Source of the DNA: Neoroseomonas lacus
GTDB lineage: Bacteria > Pseudomonadota > Alphaproteobacteria > Acetobacterales > Acetobacteraceae
Assembly (NCBI RefSeq): GCF_014644535.1
Contig: NZ_BMKW01000019.1
Span: 616-64,615, forward strand
Direction of reading: 5' to 3'
Length of the DNA stretch: 64,000 nucleotides
The translations under genes were made by a program, and so were the position numbers. The notes beneath the pieces are model-generated. The model did not search any database. It was not told where the DNA came from and saw nothing but the letters and a program-made list of their open reading frames with translations. Within the stretch, counting starts at the first letter, position 1. Each line of letters begins with the position of its first letter. This document shows, piece after piece, positions 51,765 to 59,733 of this stretch.

Positions 51765-52301
51765 GCCGGGAACTCCATCTGTTCAAACGCCGGACGCCCT
51801 GGCCCGGAATGTTGCTGCGGCCGCCTACGGGCTACTCCCGAGACGAGCCCTCAGGTCGTCGGTCGCGGACTGCGGGATATGGCTCTGAAGGGTGTCATCG
51901 CGGACCTCGCTCCTGCCGGTCGGGGCCGAAGCGGGCCGCCGGTTCTCGGTGCTCAGGTGGCTCTCCGGGCACCAGTCGCGGCATTGCGCGAAGGTCTAGG
52001 CCGCATCCCACCCTGAGATGATGACCTCCAGCCGCGGTCGAGCGTTATCCCGCGGTACGGCAACCCGAGTGCTCGGAGTCCCCGCATCACCAGCGGCCTG
52101 GCTGCCGGCAAGCGGCCTGAATCGGAGCGGACCCTGGCCCTCGGCCCAGGTTCGTCAGCCGAATGGCCAGGCCAATGTATCCGGCCGACCAGTATCTGGC
52201 GGACGTTGGATCCCACAATTCTCCGTCTCAGGCCACATGCAGTCTGTTCGCACGTTCGACTGACTGCCGAGGGTCAGCCACAACGGATGGAAGGCAGTGT
52301 C
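51765..52301. other. Intergenic region, 537 bp
   Basis: Divergent promoter region between the SDR gene (-) and the flavoprotein gene (+). Short open frames have no recognisable product. No repeat or RNA motif was noticed. Confidence 0.5.
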
Positions 52302-53513
52302 ATGCAGCAGCGGATCATCATCATCGGAGCTGGCTTCGCGGGGATGTACGCGGCACTCTCGGCAGCGCGCCTGCGCGATGCGCAGGGCGTCTCGCCGGGG
52401 CAACTGCGGATCTCCCTGGTGTCTCCGGAGCCGACACTCCTGGTGCGGCCGCGCATGTACGAGCCACATCCCGAGACGCTGACGGCACCGCTCGGCCAGC
52501 TGCTCGACGCGATCGAGGTCGAATACGTCCAGGGCCGGGTCGTCGATGTGGACTCTGTCGCACGCACCATTGAGGTCGCCCAGTCGGGACGCGCGACCAG
52601 TGTGCTGACGTATGATCGCCTGGTCATCGCAATCGGCAGCGAGTTGTTCCGCCCGCCTGTGCCTGGCCTGCCGGAATATGGCCACAGCATCGACACCGTG
52701 GAGGAAGCGGTCGCGCTCGAGCGGCATCTCCAGGCGCTGGCGAACGAACCGCAATCGGAGGTGCGCAACACCGCCGTCGTCGTCGGGGGCGGTTTCACGG
52801 GGATCGAGGTGGCGACCGAGTTGCCGGCGCGCATGCGTGCTGCCCTTGGCGCCGGCGCTGCCTTGCGCGTCGTGATCGTCGATCGGAACTCTTCGGTCGC
52901 ACCCGACATGGGGCCCGGCCCTCGACCGATCATCACCGATGCGCTGCAGCAGCTGAGGATCGAGACGCGGCTCGGTGTGGGCGTGGCGTCGCTGGAGAAG
53001 CAAGGCATCACGCTCTCGGATGGATCCCGCATACCGAGTGCGACCGTGATCTGGGCGGCAGGCATGCGCGCCGCGCCTCTGACGGCTCGGATTCCAGGCG
53101 AACGCGACAATCTCGGCCGTCTGGCTGTGGATCGGCAGCTGCGAGTCATCGGGGTGCCCGGCGTCTTTGCGACCGGCGACGCCGCGAAGGCCGCGTGTGA
53201 CGACAAGGGCAACTTCGCCCTTATGTCCTGCCAGCACGCCACGCGGATGGGCGCTTTCGCCGGCAACAACGCCGCGGCCGACCTGCTGGGCGTGCCACTC
53301 ATGACATACCACCAGGAAGCCTACGTGACCTGCCTTGATCTCGGTGCGGCAGGGGCGGTGTTCACCCGTGGCTGGGACCGCACGGTCGAGTTCGTGGGTG
53401 CGGAGGCCAAGAAGATGAAGCAGGAGATCAACACGGTTTGGATCTACCCACCTCGCGCCGATCGGGTTGCCGCGCTCGCTTCGGCCGACCCCGAGCGCGT
53501 CACCGACCTGTAG
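52302..53513 (+). CDS. NDH-2-like NAD(P)/FAD-dependent oxidoreductase
   Basis: 403 aa. N-terminal FAD Rossmann motif RIIIIGAGFAGMYAALSAARL, DRLVIAIGSELFRP, a second nucleotide site TAVVVGGGFTGIEVATELP, ATVIWAAGMRA, and GVFATGDAAKA (second FAD motif). This is the pyridine-nucleotide disulfide reductase fold without the CxxxxC pair, as in type II NADH dehydrogenases. Start ATG 52302 is chosen for its GAAGG site and because it begins directly with the dinucleotide fold. A C-terminal amphipathic end (VEFVGAEAKKMKQEINTVWIYPP) is typical of quinone reductases at the membrane. Confidence 0.88.
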   Translation: MQQRIIIIGAGFAGMYAALSAARLRDAQGVSPGQLRISLVSPEPTLLVRPRMYEPHPETLTAPLGQLLDAIEVEYVQGRVVDVDSVARTIEVAQSGRATSVLTYDRLVIAIGSELFRPPVPGLPEYGHSIDTVEEAVALERHLQALANEPQSEVRNTAVVVGGGFTGIEVATELPARMRAALGAGAALRVVIVDRNSSVAPDMGPGPRPIITDALQQLRIETRLGVGVASLEKQGITLSDGSRIPSATVIWAAGMRAAPLTARIPGERDNLGRLAVDRQLRVIGVPGVFATGDAAKAACDDKGNFALMSCQHATRMGAFAGNNAAADLLGVPLMTYHQEAYVTCLDLGAAGAVFTRGWDRTVEFVGAEAKKMKQEINTVWIYPPRADRVAALASADPERVTDL

Positions 53514-53616
53514 TTCCGGGTCTTCTCCTCGGCCGCTTCGCAGTTGCCGGGGCGAGGGGAAGCCAAAGCGAAGCCTGGATTCAAAGGAGGCGCATGGAGT
53601 GGCCCGTCGATCCGCC

Positions 53617-54090
53617 ATGCACCGTCGGGGCATGCGTGCCCTGAGGCGTGCCGTAGGGAGCCCTGCCACTGCCATGGCGATCCTCCTGATGGCAGGACTG
53701 AACATCGGGCTCCTGTTGGCGCCCGCATTCCTCATGCTGCTGGGCATGCCTGCGCCGCCCGATGTGCTGGATCCTCGACGCCATCCGGACGTGATGCGCG
53801 ACGGGGCAGTCGTGCATATCGCTATCGCCTCCGCATTCGCGGCGGGATTGACCAGGCCCAGCATGCTTCCTCGGCTTTGGACCGGGGCGGCAACGCTCCT
53901 CGGGATTGAGGCCGCGAGCATTGGTGCTGCCACTTCAGTCCTCGAAGGCCTCGCTCCCCTGATTGGTAGCACCCTGCTTGCGCTCTGGGCCTTCAGCCGC
54001 TCGCGCCTCGTGAGCATCGACGAGGCGGATCCGACGCCCGCATGTCATGGCGTCCATCCGATTCACTCCCGGCAGACGGCCGGGCAGTGA
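53617..54090 (+). CDS. Small integral membrane protein, 157 aa
   Basis: Four hydrophobic segments (AMAILLMAGLNIGLLLAPAFLMLLG; VVHIAIASAFAAGL; LWTGAATLLGIEAASIGAATS; LIGSTLLALWAF). No named family recognised. The start is uncertain: ATG at 53617 or 53632 fits; the upstream in-frame extension from 53467 runs inside the flavoprotein gene and is not plausible. Function unknown. Confidence 0.55.
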   Translation: MHRRGMRALRRAVGSPATAMAILLMAGLNIGLLLAPAFLMLLGMPAPPDVLDPRRHPDVMRDGAVVHIAIASAFAAGLTRPSMLPRLWTGAATLLGIEAASIGAATSVLEGLAPLIGSTLLALWAFSRSRLVSIDEADPTPACHGVHPIHSRQTAGQ

Positions 54091-54130
54091 TCGACGATCA
54101 GTCGGAATGCGAGCGAAAAGGAGGTTGCCG

Positions 54131-54571
54131 ATGGATGGGGCTTACGTCTCCGCGATGGCGGCGTTGGCTGGGTCTGCGATAGGCGCACTGGCATCGATCA
54201 CGACGAGCTGGCTGAACCAGGCTACGCAGACCCGTGCGGCCCAGCGTGCGCTCGACCGCTCGCGAAGAGAGGCGCTCTACGGAGACTTCATCCGGGAGGC
54301 ATCCCGGCTTTTCGTCGACGCGTTCGAGAATGAGCTCGAAGATCCTGCGAAGCTCGTGAATCTGTATGCGTTGATGAGTACGATGAGGCTCTTTGGATCG
54401 CCTCGAACGGTTGACGAGGCTGAGCGGGTCCTCAATCGGATTGGCGCCGCGTACTTCGCGCCAAACAGGGAGCTGCACGATTTCTCCAACATTACTCATC
54501 ACGGAGAACTCGATCCGCTGGCCGCCTTCAGTGAGGCGTGCCGGGACGAGATGCTACGGCAGCGGATCTGA
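54131..54571 (+). CDS. Membrane-anchored hypothetical protein, 146 aa
   Basis: Starts MDGAYVSAMAALAGSAIGAL with AGGAGG at 54118-54123, a strong ribosome binding site that fixes the start. One N-terminal hydrophobic helix (SAMAALAGSAIGALASITTSWL), then a helical cytoplasmic part (RREALYGDFIREASRLFVDAF ... LYALMSTMRLF). Short proteins with this 'GAYVSAxAALAGSxIGxLxS' opening are widespread and unnamed. Function unknown. Confidence 0.75.
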   Translation: MDGAYVSAMAALAGSAIGALASITTSWLNQATQTRAAQRALDRSRREALYGDFIREASRLFVDAFENELEDPAKLVNLYALMSTMRLFGSPRTVDEAERVLNRIGAAYFAPNRELHDFSNITHHGELDPLAAFSEACRDEMLRQRI

Positions 54572-54925
54572 CTGCTTGGCCAAAGCCTGCGGCAGGCCCG
54601 TCGTGTCGCCATTACCAGGAACGGCGCCGCCGCTACCCAAGACTACTGTCGCCCCGCGTCCAGGCTACACTGGCCCCGTGGTGTGCAATCGGCCGTCAGC
54701 GCTTCGACGGTGGCGTTGCGGCTTCTTCGAAGTTTGCCCCCTCCTCGCCGGTCGTCTGGCTTGAACCAAACCTTCGGCTAGGCGCGCCACATCCTCCGAC
54801 AGATCGATCGCTTCAGGACGCTTCGCTAGCGTCCGCTCTGTCGAATCCTCGGCTGTCACATCGGACGGAAGTCAGCTTGTGGGCACCGTCGATCTCGTCG
54901 CCGTCATTCACCAATGGAGAACTCA
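54572..54925. other. Intergenic region, 354 bp
   Basis: No gene, RNA or strong repeat was recognised. It holds the promoter of the downstream hydrolase gene. Confidence 0.5.
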
Positions 54926-55915
54926 ATGAACGACCTCGACGCTCAGCGGACCAAGAGGCGTGGCCTGATGTTCGCCAGCGCCGGCGGCCTGGCAGCGGGC
55001 ATGGCAGCCCCGCCGGGCATCGCGCTCGCCACCACGCCGGCCTCCGGCACAACCCCTCGCAGCGAAAGGACGAGCAGCATGGAAACCATCACCACCACCG
55101 ACGGTGTGGAGATTTTCTTCAAGGATTGGGGGTCGAAGGATGCCCAACCGATCGTCTTCCATCACGGCTGGCCCCTGTCGTCCGACGACTGGGACAATCA
55201 GATGCTGTTCTTCGTCTCGAACGGCTACCGCGTCATCGCACATGATCGCCGGGGCCATGGCCGTTCGTCGCAGGTCAGCGACGGGCATGACATGGATCAC
55301 TACGCGGCGGATGCCGCTGCTGTGACTCGGCACCTGAACCTACGGAGCGCGGTCCATATCGGCCATTCGACAGGCGGCGGCGAGGCGGCGCGCTATGTCG
55401 CCAGGCATGGACAGCCCGAAGGCCGCGTCGCCAAGCTGGTTCTTATTGGGGCCGTCACGCCCGCGATGGTGCGCTCACCCACAAACCCAAACGGTGTGCC
55501 GATCGCGGTGCTCGACGACTTCCGGAAGAACCTCGCGGCGAACCGCCCAGCGTACTACTGGGAAGTCGCCGCCGGCCCATTCTACGGCTTCAATCGTCCG
55601 GGCGTGGCGATGAACCGCGCGGCCGTGGAGAACTGGTGGCGGCAGGGCATGATGGGCAGCGCGAAGGCGCAATACGACGGGATCAAGGCTTTCTCGGAGA
55701 CCGACTTCTCGGAGGATCTCCGACGCATCAACGTCCCGGCCCTCGTCATGCACGGCGAAGACGACCAGGTTGTCCCAATCGATGCCTCGGCGCGTCGCGC
55801 GGTTCAGCTTCTCAAGAACAGCACGTTGAAGGTCTACGCGGGCTTCCCGCACGGCATGTGCACGACCCACGCCAACATCGTCAATCCGGACCTGCTTGCC
55901 TTCATCCGGGGGTGA
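54926..55915 (+). CDS. Alpha/beta hydrolase (non-heme haloperoxidase/esterase type) with Tat-like signal
   Basis: 329 aa. From Met52 on it matches the non-heme chloroperoxidase family: ITTTDGVEIFFKDWGSKD, VFHHGWPLSSDDWDNQ, IAHDRRGHGRSS, the nucleophile elbow GHSTGGGEAARY, VMHGEDDQVVPID (Asp) and the final GFPHGMCTTH (His). The preceding 51 residues (TKRRGLMFASAGGLAAGMA ... IALATTP) look like a twin-arginine export signal; family members often lack it. GGAG 6 bp before ATG 54926 supports this start. Likely a periplasmic esterase or perhydrolase; substrate unknown. Confidence 0.9.
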   Translation: MNDLDAQRTKRRGLMFASAGGLAAGMAAPPGIALATTPASGTTPRSERTSSMETITTTDGVEIFFKDWGSKDAQPIVFHHGWPLSSDDWDNQMLFFVSNGYRVIAHDRRGHGRSSQVSDGHDMDHYAADAAAVTRHLNLRSAVHIGHSTGGGEAARYVARHGQPEGRVAKLVLIGAVTPAMVRSPTNPNGVPIAVLDDFRKNLAANRPAYYWEVAAGPFYGFNRPGVAMNRAAVENWWRQGMMGSAKAQYDGIKAFSETDFSEDLRRINVPALVMHGEDDQVVPIDASARRAVQLLKNSTLKVYAGFPHGMCTTHANIVNPDLLAFIRG

Positions 55916-55965
55916 CGGCTGGCGGGTGCGGGCGACCGACGTTGCGCGCACCCGCTGAATCAAAC

Positions 55966-57195
55966 ATGGAGACGATGACCATGCGGCTTCCAGCTCATGC
56001 GGACTTCGGTGTTGGCAGGCGAGCCGTTGTGCTGGGTGGCGCCGGCATGGTGGCGGGCTGTGCTGCACCGAGGCGAGGCGACCCTGTTCCGCGCGACCAG
56101 ACTCGCCATACATCCGTGCTCGGACTCTCAAACGAGCGCTTTTCGATCACCGACCTGGCGGATCTCCCGCGAATCATCGCGGAGTTCAACCTGTCGGGCC
56201 TGCGTACCCGTCAACGGCTCCGCCTGAAGCCGCAGGAGCTGCTGCCGCCCTCGTCGGTGATCGCCTTCTCGGGAGGCGCCGAGAATGGCGCGTTCGGCGC
56301 CGGCCTCGCTTGTGGTTGGTCGGCCCATGGAACACGCCCCGAGTTCAGTGTCGTCACCGGCGTTAGCACGGGCGCGCTGATTGCTCCCCTCGTATTCGAC
56401 GGTCGCCGTCGCGACCCGCAACTCAGCGCCATCTTCAACGGGATACGGGCAGAGGACATCCTAACCGAACGCAGCATGCTTGCCGCTCTCACGGAAGATG
56501 CCCTGGCTGACAGCGCGCCACTCGCCCGCACCATTTCGCAGCACCTCGACGAAGGACTGCTGGCGGAAATTGCCGAGGGCTACCTGAATGGCCGGCAGTT
56601 GGTTGTCGCCACGACAGATCTGGATGCTCCTCGGCCAGTCGCATGGAATCTCGGCGCCATCGCGGCCAGTGGCCACCCGAGGTCGCTCGACCTCACGCGC
56701 AGGGTCATCCTCGCCTCGACCGCGGTACCGGGGCTCTTTCCGCCGGTACTTATTGACGTCACGGTGGACGGGCAGCCGCATCAAGAGATGCATGTCGATG
56801 GTGGTGCCTATGCGCAAGCATTTCTCTACCCATCGGCCATCGGGTCAGTACGGGCTGAGCGGATCCGCCAGGGTCTGTCGCCAGCCCAGATTTCCGCCTA
56901 TGTCGTGCGCAATGGGCGATCCAGCATCGCGGGCCACACCGTGCCGCGCCGCGCGTTCGACATTGCCATGCGTGGCATCTCGACACTGCTAAATGCTGCC
57001 GGCGGAAATGACATCTACCGCATCTATCAAGCGGCGCAACGCGACGGGATCGCCTTTCATCTCGCGGATATCGGTGAAGACTTCACAGAGCCTGAAGTTG
57101 AGCCATTTCGCCCTGCGTATATGCGCTCTCTCTTCGCTTACGGGTACGCGAAGGCGCGGGATGGCTATCCTTGGCAGCATCGGCCGGCGATCTGA
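55966..57195 (+). CDS. Patatin-like phospholipase, lipoprotein
   Basis: 409 aa. The N-terminus has an export signal and lipobox (RRAVVLGGAGMVAGC), so it is probably lipid-anchored in the periplasm. Patatin domain ~95-345: glycine-rich oxyanion loop IAFSGGAENGAFGAGL, nucleophile GVSTGALIAP (GxSxG) and the dyad Asp in HVDGGAYAQ. Patatins hydrolyse acyl esters of phospholipids. Start set at ATG 55966, just ahead of the signal; the open frame upstream overlaps the previous gene. The gene follows the hydrolase by 50 bp on the same strand. Confidence 0.9.
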   Translation: METMTMRLPAHADFGVGRRAVVLGGAGMVAGCAAPRRGDPVPRDQTRHTSVLGLSNERFSITDLADLPRIIAEFNLSGLRTRQRLRLKPQELLPPSSVIAFSGGAENGAFGAGLACGWSAHGTRPEFSVVTGVSTGALIAPLVFDGRRRDPQLSAIFNGIRAEDILTERSMLAALTEDALADSAPLARTISQHLDEGLLAEIAEGYLNGRQLVVATTDLDAPRPVAWNLGAIAASGHPRSLDLTRRVILASTAVPGLFPPVLIDVTVDGQPHQEMHVDGGAYAQAFLYPSAIGSVRAERIRQGLSPAQISAYVVRNGRSSIAGHTVPRRAFDIAMRGISTLLNAAGGNDIYRIYQAAQRDGIAFHLADIGEDFTEPEVEPFRPAYMRSLFAYGYAKARDGYPWQHRPAI

Positions 57196-57353
57196 CCACA
57201 GCGCGCCCTGACCGGCGACGAGGGTTGGTGGCCGTGCTGCCAGCGTGCCAGGAGGTAAACAATACTACGGGCAGTGCGCGGGTTCGCTGGCCCGGCCAGC
57301 TGGTGTACGCGACATTCCGGGGCACGAGGCCTCATGCAACAAGGACACGGTAC

Positions 57354-57851
57354 TTGGACCACGTTAGGGAATCGATCGGTATTCGTCCCATGGCACGGGG
57401 CGACGTGCCCGAACTTCTGCGTCTCATGCGCAGCATTGTGAACTTTGAGCGCGGCACCGACTTTCAGCTCACTGAGGCCCACCTGCTCGCACACGGCTTT
57501 GGCAAGAAACCAGGATTCGGCGCTTATGTGGCCGATCGGGGCGGCGGCGCTCTCGCAGGGATGGCTGTCCATTACGAGATACCATTCATGCACAACCTGC
57601 GTCCGTTGTTGATGATGAAGTGGCTGTTTGTGGATCCCCAGGTGCGCGGCGGGCGTATCGGCCGGCGCCTTATGCAGCGCATGGCGCTCCACGCCCAAGA
57701 GACCGGCCACGATAAAATCTGCTGGTTCGTGCTCAAGGACAACAGTCCCGCGCAAGGCTTCTATCGAGGGATAGGAGCTACTCCCGACCATGACTGGGAT
57801 CGTTGGGTCCTGACCGCTGATGCCCTGGAGATAATGGCAAACGGGGGCTGA
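57354..57851 (+). CDS. GNAT-family N-acetyltransferase
   Basis: About 165 aa from a TTG at 57354 (LDHVRESIGIRPMARGDVPE); an ATG at 57391 is in another frame, and the frame is open upstream to 57171. The GNAT core is clear: GIRPMARGDVPELLRLMR, AHGFGKKPGFGAYVAD, GMAVHYEI, the acetyl-CoA loop VDPQVRGGRIGRRLMQRMA, and KDNSPAQGFYRGIGA. It resembles diamine/thialysine acetyltransferases. The exact start is unsure. Confidence 0.8.
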   Translation: MDHVRESIGIRPMARGDVPELLRLMRSIVNFERGTDFQLTEAHLLAHGFGKKPGFGAYVADRGGGALAGMAVHYEIPFMHNLRPLLMMKWLFVDPQVRGGRIGRRLMQRMALHAQETGHDKICWFVLKDNSPAQGFYRGIGATPDHDWDRWVLTADALEIMANGG

Positions 57852-58314
57852 GCGGCACCTTGCGCAGCGTGACGGGTATCGCCCTCCAGAACGATCTAGC
57901 GGCTCGACCTGCCCGGGGGGCGATCTTCGTTGAGAGCTGGACTGAAGTCTCTGGCGGTTGCGAGGACCCCTTCCGGAAGTTGTGGTTCTCCTCCAACGAC
58001 GTCTAGGTGTGGGGTTCGTTGGTAGCAACTGGGTGGCTTCCAGTCCGCGCCTGGACACCAGACTCCATGGACTTCAGCCAGTCCGCCTGCGCCTCGGCAG
58101 GACCGCCCCTAACCGGTGGGCCGGGCGACCCGCGATGAGGCGCTTCGCTAACGTCAGTCTCGTCGATGCGTAGTCCGATCCTCGTGAGTGATCTCGCGAA
58201 AGTCGAAGCGCTGTTCGACGACCGAGAGAGGACAAGCAACGCGTCCACGTTGCGAAGCCCAAGTTGCCGTTCGGGAGCCATAGCAAACACGCCGCAGATC
58301 AAGGAGACCTTTCC
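57852..58314. other. Intergenic region, 463 bp
   Basis: Open frames on both strands here have no family likeness. AAGGAGACC just before 58315 is the ribosome binding site of the next gene. Nothing else was recognised. Confidence 0.5.
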
Positions 58315-58848
58315 ATGCGCCTTCTCTCAATCGCCTTTGTCGGCCTGGCATTGGCCGCATGCGCGCCCGACGCTGGCTCCGGCGCGGTCAGCGGCAGCGT
58401 CGCGCCGCTCTCTGCGAGCAGCGTAACCGAAGACCCGATACGCAGCGCGATCATCGACGCCAGCGCATTCTTCACACACCCGCGCGCCAACCAGCCGGCT
58501 GCCGCCGCGAACGCGATTGCTGACATTGAGTACTTGGCCGATGCCATGCCAACCAACCCACGTTATCAGGCGGCCCCAGGTGTCAGTCTGACGTCGCTGC
58601 AACTGGCGCGGCAGGAAGGTCGCACGGCATTAGGCATTGCTCCGAATGCCCCCAATGGACAGGTCGCTGCGGGCCTTCGCGACGCAGCGGTGGCACTGAA
58701 TGCAGGGGATCGCGCCGCTGCAGAAGCGGCTTTGCCGCAGGACATCTTCACGCTGGGGCCGGATCAGACGATCTCGCGCCTGTCCCAGCCGCCGCGGGTG
58801 AGGAATGCCGTCCAGGCATTTGCCGGCTTGGCTGCGATCCAGCCGTGA
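58315..58848 (+). CDS. Small predicted lipoprotein, 177 aa
   Basis: Signal peptide with lipobox (MRLLSIAFVGLALAAC), cleaved before Cys16. The mature part is Ala-rich and helical (HPRANQPAAAANAIADIEYLADAM; LRDAAVALNAGDRAAAEAAL), with TPR-like helix pairing possible but not provable. AAGGAG sits ~6-9 bp before the ATG. No named family recognised. Ends just before the IS remnant. Confidence 0.75.
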   Translation: MRLLSIAFVGLALAACAPDAGSGAVSGSVAPLSASSVTEDPIRSAIIDASAFFTHPRANQPAAAANAIADIEYLADAMPTNPRYQAAPGVSLTSLQLARQEGRTALGIAPNAPNGQVAAGLRDAAVALNAGDRAAAEAALPQDIFTLGPDQTISRLSQPPRVRNAVQAFAGLAAIQP

Positions 58849-58929
58849 ATGCTCCGTCCGGGCGCAGACGCTTCGATTGGGCGGAGCGCCGCCCCGAGCG
58901 CCGAGATGATCAACTCGGCGCCTTCGGGG

Positions 58930-59086
58930 GACACCGCTTCCGACACAGAACGCCCCTGCGAAACCAGAACATCCACTTGCCGCAGCTTCGCGACAATCTC
59001 CTCAGGCTTATGCTTCTTCTGCGACATTCAGCATCCTCCATCAGGCAAAAAGCCTACTTCAGGGAGGACCACTTTTCAGGGGGCAG
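58930..59086 (-). mobile_element. IS3-family insertion sequence remnant (left end + start of orfA)
   Basis: On the minus strand a terminal-like CCCCCTGAAAAGTGGTCC lies at ~59066-59083, then an ATG at 59027 starting MSQKKHKPEEIVAKLRQVDV and continuing VLVSQGRSVSEAV, the N-terminus of IS3-type OrfA. After ~33 residues the similarity stops and unrelated sequence follows, so only ~155 bp of the element remain. One end abuts a broken alcohol dehydrogenase gene; the other lies ~80 bp beyond the lipoprotein stop. Confidence 0.85.
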
Positions 59087-59611
59087 ACCACGGCCGCTCC
59101 GAAGCCATAGAGTCCCAACCTTTCGCCGTCGCCCGCGATGCGCAGGCTGCAGTGTCCGATAAGGCCCGCGCAGAGCAGCGGCGCGGCCTCGGCATCGCCG
59201 TAGCCTTCCGGCAGGGGGAAGCAGTAGCGGCTGTCGGCGACAGCGAACTCCGCATATCCGCCATCACGCGTGTAGCCCGTGAAGCCTGGCGCATCGCAAA
59301 GGTTCTCGGCCCCCGTCCGGAAAAAGGGGGCAAGTACCGCAAGTGCTGCCGAGCCACGGCACGCCGACACGCTGACCGATGCTCAGTCCGGTCACATCCG
59401 CGCCCAGGCGCTCGATGGTGCCGACGATCTCGTGGCCTGGGATCAGCCCGGGACGGACCCCGGGCAAGTCGCGGTCCACTACATGCAGGTCGGTCCGTCA
59501 GACGCCGCAGGCGCGGACCCGGCCGAGAACCTCCTGCGCCCCGGGTGACGGCACCTCCCGTTCCACCAGATCCAGACAACCCACCGTATCGCTGATGGCC
59601 ATGGCAATCAC
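59087..59611 (-). pseudogene. Zinc-dependent alcohol dehydrogenase fragment
   Basis: Reads from ~59611 as AMAISDTVGCLDLVEREVP ... VLGRVRACGV-stop-RTDLHVVDRDLPGVRPGLIPGHEIVGTIE, SIGQRVGVPWLGSTCGTC, then after a +1 shift in a CCCCC run FFRTGAENLCDAPGFTGYT, DGGYAEFAVADSRYCFPLP and LGLYGFGAA, where the IS remnant cuts it. Three lesions: TGA in place of the Cys codon of the CGVCRTD catalytic zinc motif, a frameshift, and loss of the whole C-terminal half. Clearly dead. Divergent from the fusion gene at 59734. Confidence 0.85.
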
Positions 59612-59733
59612 ACGGATTCCCCTCCGCTGGCACCGGTCACACCTCGACCATGCGCCGATCAGACGCAGGTCGATCCCGCTTGCTCCTTGTTCAAGATCAA
59701 AGTGCTGAGGCCTGGCCAGGATATTATGATCCT

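Noticed and set aside
59490..59500. Selenocysteine at the TGA in the dehydrogenase CGV-stop-RTD motif
   Set aside because: TGA sits exactly where a zinc-binding Cys belongs, but the gene is also frameshifted and cut by an IS end, and no SECIS-like hairpin was recognised just downstream.
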